The notes under the pieces are model-generated. The model was not told the DNA's origin and ran no database searches. It saw only the letters and a list, made by a program, of their open reading frames with translations. From Dysidea avara (lineage: Eukaryota; Porifera; Demospongiae; Dictyoceratida; Dysideidae), in the NCBI RefSeq assembly GCF_963678975.1, contig NC_089275.1, forward strand, positions 33,987,116 through 34,051,115: a stretch of DNA of 64,000 bases, given 5' to 3'. Position numbers and translations under genes: made by a program. Below are positions 1 through 9,800 of the stretch, piece after piece. Each line of letters begins with the position of its first letter. The first letter of the stretch is position 1.

Positions 1-68
1 CTAAACTTTTCTGGAGCCACTAATGACAACTACAGCTGGCCAAATATATTTGATTCTTGATCAAGGTA

Positions 69-1846
69 GGCTCTGCAATCCGAAAAATCAACTTTAAAAA
101 TCGACCCCCCTACCATTGTGGAATGTTCATTGTGATATACCATTGCTAGTTCCACCATGAAACTGGAGGCACAATTGTTGCCTTCACAGAAATATTGTTT
201 TTAGTATCTCGTGATCAAGATGTAAAATTTATTATTTTTAATTTTGTGCTCTACACAAAGGACCGGATGAAACTTACTACTTAGCCAGATCATATCCAGA
301 GTTGTTGTAGTTAAAATGTACGCATAGTAATAAGCAAATGATTTGCTGGGTACCTGCTTTCTTTAAATTAAAAAATAAAAACAGATGAAGAAATACGAAT
401 TTTTGATTTAAAACTGCCCTACCACCCAGGGCAAGAGAAGCCAACTTTTCCTCATACTGTTTCGATAAGGTCTGTCTATGCTATAGTCTGTCTATGCTGT
501 TAGTTTGGAAAAGATATGAGATTTCTCACCATCTGGGTGACGAGCGTCAAAATTTTCTGCAACATTAAAAATTGTGTTACATTTTCTAGCCATTTCTAGT
601 GTTTCTGCAGCCACAGTAATTATTATTGACTAAAACTATGGCTAAAGATGTCCCTGGACATTTGGTAGCAGCGGTTGTTGAATATTATTTTCATCCATAG
701 CTTCCATGCCTTGCTCTAAGCCATGCACCACGGAAGGCAGTAAATTTGAGTTCACCTCTCACACTCCAATGCAGCTTCAAATCTTTACTAGATCACCCTA
801 CATCACCACTATGTTGCAAAATATCCTTAAAAAATAACATTTTTGATTTGAATTGGGTGGAGCTCCTGGTTTACTGCATCACATGAAATCACAGAAACAC
901 CAACTGCTACTACTACCAAATGTTTTGGACCATCATTCTAAACAAAAATTAGGTGACCAGTGTGGCATTAGAAGTACTGGAAAGGACTTTGGCACCATTG
1001 AGAAAATCCCTTGGAATGATTATGATTATGATGTGATTTGGGTTGAGACCAAAAAGCTAAAAAGCCTGTACACCCATTATATACTGTAGTACACATACAT
1101 AAATTAGATGTAATAAACAAAAAATTAACTATGAATATAATTATTACATTTTTTTTAAAGTCATAAAAGTAATTATATATAGAATTATGCAATGAAGAAT
1201 TCTCCACAATATCACTCGTAAGATCATTCCAGTCATTAATTACTCTAGTACCAAAGTAGTTAACTCAACATGAATGGTGGGCAGGGGGCTTAAGTAATTT
1301 GTATGTGTGACCTCTGGTTTGTGTGTTGTGAGAAAGAGTGAAAAAGTTGGAGACAATAAAATGACGCAGGAAAATTTTGACGCTCTTCACTCAGATGACG
1401 AGAAGTCTCAGATTCTTTCCAGACTAACAGCAAAGACAGACTATTCATCCAACCTTATCACATCACTATGAGGAAGAGTTGGCTTTTCTTGTCTTGGCTG
1501 CTAGGATAGTTTGAATTCAAAGATTTGTGTTTCGTTTCCTGAATTTTGAAAGAAAGCAACCCTGTGCTGGGAACCCAGTGAATCATTTGCTTATTACTGT
1601 ACGTACTTTTTAACTACAATAACTTTAGATAATATCTATATAGCTAAGTAATAAGTTTTATCCGGTCCTTTGTGTGGAGCACAATATTTTAAATATATAT
1701 TTTGCATCTCGCGAAATGCTAAAATTGATATTTCTGTAAAGGCAACAACCTTGCCTCCGGTTTCGTGATGGATCTAGCAATGGGATGAACATCCCACAAT
1801 GGTAGGGGGGTTGATTTGTAAAAGTTAATTTTCGGATTGCGGACCC
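69..1846. mobile_element. 1.8 kb DNA transposon with ~490-bp terminal inverted repeats
   Basis: Positions 69-560 reappear inverted at about 1360-1846. The outer ends read GGCTCTGCAATCCG on the left and, on the reverse strand, GGGTCCGCAATCCG on the right, each flanked by TA (67-68 and 1847-1848). The shared arms include the stretches around CCACAATGGTAGGGGGG and around GGACCGGAT. The 800-bp centre holds only a 78-codon frame (853-1089) that I do not recognise, so the copy looks non-autonomous. A TA duplication fits the Tc1/mariner/pogo supergroup, but the family is not identified. A decayed relative of one arm lies near 42340-42470. Confidence 0.75.
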
Positions 1847-1965
1847 TAATAATTGTTCAGGCTAACCTTTTTATATTTACATGCATATAATATATGATTT
1901 ACTTATTTTAATCAGTAAAATACAGGCATGCAGCAAAAAAATTATGCAATTGAATTCGAATTGAA

Positions 1966-2826
1966 ATGCACATTTTTTTCACTTCACAGACATTCTACTT
2001 TGCTGTTGCACTTGTGATCACAATCAATTTGGCATTGTCCAAGTCACAATCCTGTCCATCAGCCGATGTCTGTGTCCATCAAGCTCCATACAAAAATGTG
2101 ACCATCACTACTGACAGTACCTATCGATACATTACTACTTCTCAGTGTCCACCCTACCAGAATCCTCAGTGGTCAAATCCCAGTGTTGCTTGTAGCAGGC
2201 CAACTACACACAGGATACCATTGCATCCACGGAATGCTGCTACAGCCATCCCGGTGGGTGAAGGACAGTTAGTTTGGAATGACATTTTATACTTGAGGGA
2301 AGATCCCTCCCCAATATTTGGTGCCATGGGTGTTCTCCTAAATGGTGTGAACATATTTGGGGTTGGGTCCCCTTGTGGCTTTAGTTCAAAGTGTCCAGAA
2401 AATGGAGGTCCCAGCAAGTATGTTGATGCTGTAGATTCAGAAGGCCACACCACTGACCAGTGTGGAGGACATGCTGATCCTCATCACAATTATCACATTC
2501 ACTCTCAGACTGGCTTTAATGCCAGCAAAATTGATGGAAGGCAAAAGTGTCAACTACCAGTGGATGTTCCAGGAAAACATTCTCAACTTCTTGGTTGGAT
2601 GTTTGATGGCTATGGAATTTATGGACAGTTTTCTGAAGATGGTAAAGTTCCAACTAACCTAGATGAGTGTGGTGGACACACACATAATATTAATGGAGTG
2701 TCAGTTTACCATTATCATTTTCCTTATCCATCTGAATTTCCGTGGACCATCCATTGTTTTAAAGGTTGTCCAGAAGTTTCTAATAATCCACATGAATTTA
2801 GTGGATTCACTAAGTATGGATGTTAA
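1966..2826 (+). CDS. secreted YHYH-domain protein
   Basis: A 286-residue open frame starts with a hydrophobic segment (about residues 8-27) that looks like a signal peptide, followed by a cysteine-rich mature part. The YHYH family signature is clear: CGGHADPHHNYHIH at residues 166-179 and VYHYH at 247-251, then a Trp/Cys-rich tail (WTIHCFKGCP). The closely spaced histidines suggest metal binding; the family's biochemical role is poorly known, so I assign none. Start caveat: just inside the frame, ending at 1989, the sequence TTTTTTTCACTTCACAG is a strong splice acceptor. The exon may therefore begin at 1990 with an upstream first exon beyond the transposon at 69-1846. The stop is TAA at 2824-2826. 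No polyadenylation signal was identified with confidence. Confidence 0.8.
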   Translation: MHIFFTSQTFYFAVALVITINLALSKSQSCPSADVCVHQAPYKNVTITTDSTYRYITTSQCPPYQNPQWSNPSVACSRPTTHRIPLHPRNAATAIPVGEGQLVWNDILYLREDPSPIFGAMGVLLNGVNIFGVGSPCGFSSKCPENGGPSKYVDAVDSEGHTTDQCGGHADPHHNYHIHSQTGFNASKIDGRQKCQLPVDVPGKHSQLLGWMFDGYGIYGQFSEDGKVPTNLDECGGHTHNINGVSVYHYHFPYPSEFPWTIHCFKGCPEVSNNPHEFSGFTKYGC

Positions 2827-2829
2827 CAG

Positions 2830-3644
2830 TGTACATTTGTGCATATATAACATTTTAAATGATCAGTGCATGTGTAAACTGTTACTAAAAGTGTACATAA
2901 AAATATTATAAGCATCAACTTAGGCATCTTCTATTATTTCCAGCATTTTCACAAAAGTACGAAGAATACACTAGGGGGAGGGGGTAAATTTACACTTTTT
3001 GAAAATGTTGGTTTTAGTAGAATAATACTTTAGTACTATAGTGTTTGGTTAAAATGTTAACTTCACTGTATATGAAAGCTGGGTTGCAGCTGAAGTCTAT
3101 GATTGTTTCAGAAGGATATCGTATAGACAAGTAGTGTACACAAAGCTCCAAGTAATCAACATTCTGTAAATGCCTACACTGTGACAAATCAGAGGATGAA
3201 GTAGGAAGATACATTGAGGAAAACCAAACAAATTGACACTGGCTATTCAGGTACAGTATAACGTCAACATTTTAAATATATAGTACTATTTTTGGTAGGA
3301 AGGAGGGGGTAAGTATAAAAAGAGTACTTTCTGTATGCTTGTGAAAATGCTGAAAATTACGGGTAATTCCTTACAAGTTATATAGTGTATATATAACTGA
3401 TATATGATTAGTGGTTGAACATCCACTTCTTGCTTCACATAGATGACATACTGCAGCTGGTATACATAGCTATAACACAGTGGGTCAAGGGTTCCAAAGG
3501 GGGTTGAGGCAGTCCACTTAATAATGTAGTAGCAAGCTTGTGGGTAACATTATCCAATTCTTTCTCACAGTGAAGATGGTAAAAGAGGACATTTGGATGT
3601 GTGTGGAGCTTGATTGACTATAGAATTTCTGTAAGCAAACTGCA
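2830..3644. other. intergenic, no gene seen; weak inverted repeat 2938-3356
   Basis: No coding frame of note. Positions 2938-2990 (CAGCATTTTCACAA followed by a G-rich GGGGGAGGGGGTAA block) recur inverted at about 3297-3356, so a worn MITE is possible. The arms are only partly conserved. Confidence 0.4.
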
Positions 3645-3979
3645 GGCCACTCCCAGAAAATTCATTGATTCCCATTTCCTGCCCAATTGCAGATTCTCTT
3701 CCTGCATGGTCATTCATTATTGCTGTCAACTGAACATTTTATTCATTATTTATCCTGTGATTGCATAGCAGTAACTAGTTTAGCATTCAGAAAGCCCATT
3801 TAGCTAGCTTTTTCCTGTTCAGGTTCTTAGTTTAAAGTTTCTACTGTATTCTAATCTTACCTGTAAGTTAGTTATGAATTTCGAAAATATCTATAATGAA
3901 TAATGGATAATGAACCTCCTGCCCGCATGTATTTTTGAGGTCAATGAAATGGGAAACAAGGAATTTTCTTGGAGTGGCC
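3645..3979. mobile_element. 335-bp MITE-like inverted repeat
   Basis: The left end GGCCACTCCCAGAAAATTC pairs with the reverse complement of the right end (GAATTTTCTTGGAGTGGCC). Similarity continues inward through TTCCCATTTC. No coding content. No convincing target-site duplication. Confidence 0.55.
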
Positions 3980-4051
3980 TATATAGTTTAAAATATTGTG
4001 TATTAGCATTTCAACCAAACATCCAGTTCCAGCTGAAACTGCATGATGATA

Positions 4052-4282
4052 TGTGACCGGGAGGGCATGTGGGCATAAATTTGCCTAACTTATAAGACTA
4101 ATAACTTCTTATGTTATTATCTTGTGGCCATGCAATTTTCAACCCTTTAATTAGGTACATAGATATAATACGTAATATAAATTATACTTAATGCATGCAG
4201 GACTGAGATATGACCTGTTATGTGACGAGGTGTAGTTTGTGCCAACATACCCTATTTTTGCAGGCCTGCATTCATGGTCACA
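4052..4282. mobile_element. short element with TGTGACC / GGTCACA ends
   Basis: TGTGACCGGGAGGGC opens it and GGTCACA closes it, both next to TA-rich flanks. Several other stretches in the window share the TATGTGACC end (see findings). The terminal match is short, so the boundaries are tentative. Confidence 0.35.
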
Positions 4283-4638
4283 TATACAAAAGGTTGTGAG
4301 TGGAGTAGTGTAGCTATCTGATGCATTACAGTAGCTGGTGAAGAATTATAAAATAATAAAAATCAGGGCACAGTGCTCCTATTATACTCAAAACTGTATC
4401 CTTTATACCTTCAAAATCAAGGAACTGAGCATTTCAGTGCCCCGGTAAGTGATTGTTGTGTTAGAGCCTTTGACTATACAGATAATTGTAGTGACATAAC
4501 CCTGCTGTTGCTATGATTTGAGTGGCTTCCTTCAGTAATGAATTACCCTCCTGCATTAAAATTGAGGAAGTCACTGATGAGAAACTGGCAATCTACTTTG
4601 CCTGCGGGCCCTATAAACTGCAATTTCATTGCTACATA

Positions 4639-5533
4639 CAGGGGCGGATCTAGGATTTATAAAAGGGGGGGGCTAACTCAAGGTACTAATCTCTTGGGTA
4701 GAGGTGTGCGAAGCACACTTCCCAGCATGCAAAGCATACTGGAACTAGGGGGGTCTGGGGGCATGTCCCCCAGGAAAATTTTGAAAAGTAGATGCTAAAA
4801 TACTGCAATTTGGAGACATTTCCACATCAAATTCATAATATTTTCTGCCTCTAGATCAGATATTTTATATACTGCCTTTAGATTATAGGTGTGGCTCTCT
4901 GAAGCATTTTGTTAATGGAAAGTTTGGGTAGGTACAGACAACCAAGTACATGATGCACCCCTCTCACAATTGCACAACACTGAATATGTGCATGTTAGAA
5001 TAAGAATGTTGAAAGTGGAAAATTTTGAAATTTGAACAATACAAGATTGAATCTGAGAGCATTTTCAATGGTAATTGTGTACCTGAATTAAGTATTGTCA
5101 TACATATTAACTACACAAGTAGATGAATGAAGCCCTTTAAACAGACCAATGCACTTCATTGTATGTATAGGCGCAGGCAGATTTGGAAAAATTCCATAAC
5201 AGAACCAACTACATGTTTCCAGTGAATGTTCTATTAGAGTAGTTAGCTGACTGCTCTATTAGAGTATCTTGATCTTGTACACCTCCAATGCTGATCTCCT
5301 TGTTGCATAAACTTTAGCATAAATCCACTGATAATACCTTGGAAAGATGTTTATAAGGTGGTTTTATGAGTATTTGTATTATTAGTGATCATATAATTAT
5401 GCTAAGACAAAATTTCATTATAATACTCATCACATTGATCAAGTAAAGCCTAAGTAAATATGAAGGGGGGGGGGGGGGGGGGGGGGGGCTTCAGCCCCCA
5501 AAGCCGCCCCCCCCCCCCCTGGATCTGCCCCTG
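4639..5533. mobile_element. DNA transposon (element A), 895 bp, TSD ACATA
   Basis: The ends are CAGGGGCGGATCTAGG and, on the reverse strand, CAGGGGCAGATCCAGG. ACATA is repeated exactly on both sides (4634-4638 and 5534-5538). Inside are G-rich runs, including a poly-G tract at 5464-5488 and a poly-C tract ending at 5519, which may be mis-sized in the assembly. The 86-codon frame over the left end is not a recognisable protein. The CAGGGGC end suits a hAT-like element, although a 5-bp duplication is short for that group. A fragment of the interior (GGGGGTCTGGGGGCAT) recurs at about 41415. Confidence 0.75.
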
Positions 5534-5539
5534 ACATAC

Positions 5540-6157
5540 CAGCGTTGTAAGTGGGCCGGGTCATCCGGATTATCCGGGTTATATTTTGTCCGGTCTTAAC
5601 ACCTCACTGAATATCTGGGTCTGAACCGGATGAGATCACGTGTGACTATAAGCTAACAAGCTCGATTGTATTGATGGAAATGTAGTTGTAAACACTCAAG
5701 AAACTTACGTGGAGCCACACCCACCATTCAGGAATATGCTTTGCTGTCTGTGCGGGGTATGTAGAACCACGCCCACTTATCGGAATTGTACCAGCTGTGC
5801 TCTGTGGGCATGCATGCATCATCAGATCCGTGTTGCTACTTGAAATGTAGGTAACTAACTTCTGGAAATTCTGTAACTGCATGTAAACTCACGTGGAGCC
5901 ACCCCCACTTGATAATAAGTACGTGGAGCCACCCCCACTTGATAATAAGTACGTGGAGCCACACCCACTTGATAATACGTAGCTACTCACTTCTTGCAGG
6001 CAATTTTTTGTAGTGTAAAAAATGTAGGGCTAACTTGTAGACTTTTAATCTAGCTCTTGGGGCACGCCTCTATTTTAATTAAACCGGGTCAGATCCGGAG
6101 TACTATTCGGGTCATTGGGTCAAACGGGTCAACAGTACTGACCCACTTACAACGCTG
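5540..6157. mobile_element. hAT-like MITE (element B), 618 bp, TSD CTACATAC
   Basis: The ends are CAGCGTTGTAAGTGGG on the left and the exact inverse on the right (CCCACTTACAACGCTG). The right flank is CTACATAC (6158-6165). The left copy of that 8-mer was split by element A but is fully recoverable from 4632-4638 plus 5539. Arms continue through CCGGGTCA-type sequence. The interior has three tandem 30-bp units (5891-5980) carrying GGAGCCACNCCCACTT, a motif also seen in the related stretch at 17520-17860. Confidence 0.8.
5891..5980 (+). repeat. 30-bp tandem repeat, 3 copies
   Basis: Units at 5891-5920, 5921-5950 and 5951-5980. The first two are identical; the third differs at two bases. It lies inside element B. 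Confidence 0.9.
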
Positions 6158-6256
6158 CTACATACTAGCCAGCATAAAATTGTATATAGGTAATCAACAA
6201 GTATATGAAGTTATAGCTATAGTACCAGTTTAATTGTTTATAAAAGTTCCCTGCTC

Positions 6257-6532
6257 TTAGCCACTAAACCTCAATTCTCCATCAATGTTCCCAATGCGAT
6301 CATCCAGGTTAATGCTGCTGTCGCAGTAGACACCAGCTTTGTTACGGCATTTCGCTGTTAATATGGGTGGTGTATCTAATCTGATCTCTTTGGAACTATC
6401 TCCAAATCGTCCATTTTGCTGCCATCTCATTTCTCCATCAATGGTCGAGATACAAGCGTTAAGGTCGAGACGCGAAGGCTTCCAATCACCGGACATTGTT
6501 TGGCATTCAGCCGTCAGCTCCACTGACGCCAC
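6257..6532 (-). CDS. cyanovirin-N homology (CVNH) lectin domain exon
   Basis: On the minus strand about 91 codons encode a whole CVNH domain. The two internal halves each carry the diagnostic motif: LDLNACISTIDGEMRW and then INLDDRIGNIDGELRF before the stop (TAA at 6257-6259). CVNH domains are about 100-residue, two-fold symmetric carbohydrate-binding folds found in bacteria, fungi, ferns and some animals. One cysteine position commonly seen after the first half is serine here (FGDSSKEIRL), so one of the usual disulphides may be absent. The 5' end is unresolved: the frame is open upstream only to TAG at 6542-6544, and the nearest ATG (6548-6546) is out of frame. That TAG may be a splice acceptor, or a base may be missing. 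The exon lies head-to-head with CARD gene A. Confidence 0.75.
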   Translation of the reverse strand: MASVELTAECQTMSGDWKPSRLDLNACISTIDGEMRWQQNGRFGDSSKEIRLDTPPILTAKCRNKAGVYCDSSINLDDRIGNIDGELRFSG

Positions 6533-6827
6533 ACAAACAACCTAGACATTTTTTGAAGTTTGATAGAAACTCATCTTGCCTTAAGGAAACTAGGCGGAAA
6601 AGGTTGCAATGCAATGAAACCTGTAAAACTTGCAATTGGGGGTGGCCGAAGTCTAAAAATTTCCGTATATTTCTAGAGATCAACGCGAAAATAAAAATTA
6701 AACTGTTGCAAAGCGTGGTGCTTAAACACAAAGCGCCTGCGCGAAAACTGCGCGAAAACTGCCCGGAAACTCGACTTGGTCTTTGCCTTTGGGACCTCGT
6801 TTTGGAGTGTACAGCCTTTATTCAACC
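6533..6827. promoter_or_regulatory. shared upstream region of the CVNH exon (-) and CARD gene A (+)
   Basis: Only about 295 bp separate the divergent CVNH exon and the start codon of CARD gene A, so a two-way promoter is plausible. It contains three tandem 11-bp units: GCGCGAAAACT at 6739-6749 and 6750-6760, and the variant GCCCGGAAACT at 6761-6771. GCGCGAAA is the reverse complement of TTTCGCGC, which fits the E2F consensus. No clear TATA box precedes 6828. Regulatory function is inference. Confidence 0.45.
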
Positions 6828-9800
6828 ATGGCACAACAGGCAGTTCCCGGTAAGATACTGTTGTTCTTCTGCATACTGCATACATGTACCACAGTTGCAT
6901 TCACTTTTGTAAACGTGCTCTAGATTCTTGACCTTCTGCATGATGTAGCGAGATTTGTTGGTGCTTTGATAATGCACTGTTTGTGTTTGAATGATAGAGT
7001 AGTGCTTCCGGCTTTGTGAAGTTGTTGTATTCTAATAATTTGGAGGGCAGTGGCAATAAATACTGGTATGAGTTATCTTCGGTGGTCACAGAGTATAAGA
7101 TGTGCATGCATGAATTGATCAGCATCCATTTGTGTAAAACCTGTCCAATAAATGTGAACATGAACAGAATTTAGTCTGGCATCATTGAGATCTAGGAAAC
7201 ATACCCGTACAATACAAAATTTGACAGGAGAAACATGGCTTCAATTCACCAAAATATTCTTGTCCAATTATTAGCCAACTAAATAGAGAGAGTGCAGTAT
7301 GACACAAGGCATTCACTAAAATGTTATCTGCCGAGATCTATCTTGAGTTAAATCACCAAAATTGTTCTCGCCATAATTTTGTATCGTACAGTACTCACTC
7401 TAATACATTAGTACGTGAAATGGTGGCTGATCAATTTTGCCAAGAAATCAAAGGATTCACTCAAAGCATCACCTTGGGGTTTACAACCAATTACTGTTTA
7501 CTAGTTTTGCTATTGAAGCTTAAGTGAAATGCTAAAAATATCTGACCATGTGACTCACCACCGTAAGAAGCTAAAATAGTTATTTGTTTCACTTTTGGTA
7601 TCGTTTTTTGTGTGTGACATCTACACTAATGGAAAGGATAGTTTACTTGTTCCATCAATTTTCTTTGGGCTAATATCATCGTTATAGTACCACATGTCCT
7701 TCATTCCACCAGAATTTTGTAACTTAATTAGCTTCTACCAACCACTGTTTCAACACACTGTATGAATGGATCACCGAATGATCTATTTTTATCTTCCAAC
7801 TTTCCAGCCACTATTTACGTGATTAGTAGTTATATATATTTCTGTAATTATTAGTTTGTTATGTACATGTCATGTTGTATATAATGCCCACAGGGAAAAC
7901 ACCACATGAAGTCTTTACAGACCACTATCCTGCCTTGTGTAAATTGTTGTCAGCATCAAGTAAAGATCTGCTGCCACATTTTGTTGCATCAAGGATTATT
8001 TCAATTTCTGAGGAGGAAGAGATTAACGCTAAGGAGAACCCAATGGATAAAGCCGTGTCGATGTTACGGAGTGTTTCTTCTGGGGTGGAGTGTGGTCGCT
8101 TTAATTCGTTTCATAAAATGTTAGGAGTGATGTGGATTCATGGAACCAATGATGTCAAAGATCTGTCATCAACCATCAGTAAATTGGTATCCATTGAGTT
8201 ACCTGCACCTGTTGGTATGTTAGGCCACTTTTGTTTGTTGATTATACATCCCCAGCCTGTGTTACTATGTCTCATCACATTAATTTGAGCTCCATAATTC
8301 TGTAATATTCCATCGCTCAGTTTTTGAGCAATTGTATTGGAGATTAAATGGGCTTGCATATATGGGGTGTATAGTGTGTATGGCATACTTATTGTAAAGC
8401 ATTGTGGTAGTGTGCCACTTTTACAGGTGCACCTAATGAGGTTCAACGTAGATTCAATAAAATAGAGGATGCTAGCAGGGACTTCACTGCAGTGGTTACT
8501 GATATAGCAGAGATACTGGAGAACACGATGAAGCACAGTATTGATAAATTCAAATGCTTTTGTTCCAACTTGACTGCTGAAGGACGGAACCAAAACTTTT
8601 TTACCCAAAAAGAAATAGAAGCCATCAAAGGCAGTACATCCTTCTATCAGTTATTTTCTGAAGTTAATAAATTGTGGAGATGGGATAGTCACCGATTGTT
8701 AGAAATGATTATTGATAGGACAAATTCAGAAGAGGCTGCTGCTAAGCTACATCATTATCGTCAAAAAATTGACTACCAGATGGAGCTAAAATTGTTGGCT
8801 GAGGCATGTCAGTCTAACAACGAGGAGCCTCCACCTGGTTACAAAAAGATGATTGCTATCGTTGATAAAGATTACGCCAAAATTAGTCTAGGGGAATTTA
8901 AGGAAGTCGAAGATTTTTTATCTATACACTTTGGAGATACTCCTCCAGCCAAACGCTTCAAACCATCAAATTCAGTTTTCATTCTATGGCATATTCCTGC
9001 TGCAGCGGTACCATCATTACTCAAGAAAGCTTATCTAGCCCGAGAAAGCTTGTTACTGATGCCAATAATATTGTACATACAAATTGCTGAAGTTATTATC
9101 TGGGATAAACAATGGGGGCTGTCCCCACAGGTCAGTGTCATTGTTCACCTATACATGTACATACATGGTGCCTTGCATTGTTTATGTACAACTGTATGTG
9201 GTACAGTAAAGTCAGCTGTATATGTCCAGTAAGAAACATTCTACGCAGAACACTTTCAGAGATTTCTTAGCTTCCTTTGTCTTTCTAATGGTTTTAATAC
9301 ATATTATGTTGTAAATTTTATTACATATTTTGTGATGTACAGTGAACCTTGTTATAATGCGGTGTAATATTGGACAAGATATGTAGCCATAATCTGCCAA
9401 CTCTAGTAGTACTGCTATGCACATAATAATATTGCATTGTCATTGTTGTGCTGTAGGAGTTGAAGACAAGGGAAGCAGAAATGACCAAGCTTAGACAGGA
9501 CATTACTGGATTAACAGAAACGGTGGCACAACGTGATGCTCAGTTGAAAACTGTCCAAGATGATTTAGTGAAGGCAACCAATGAATCTAAACATATGCAA
9601 GAAAATTTTGAGAAAGTATGTAATACAGTACGTAGGTCTGAAACAAATACTCAAGTGATTTTGGTACTCTTGGATAGTACAATTGATACTTGAGTACTTG
9701 TTAAGAACACATGACCCAGCTCACATGATGTATTTATCATCATAAAGTGGCAGCAAGTTATAGTAAACTGGAATCAGGAATGGAACTGAACGGAACAGAA

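Noticed and set aside
853-1089. 78-codon frame inside the first transposon
   Set aside because: No motif, no splice context, composition like the surrounding AT-rich DNA.
6496-6912. 138-codon plus-strand frame
   Set aside because: It crosses the antisense of the CVNH exon, the promoter and the gene A exon 1 donor; no protein features.
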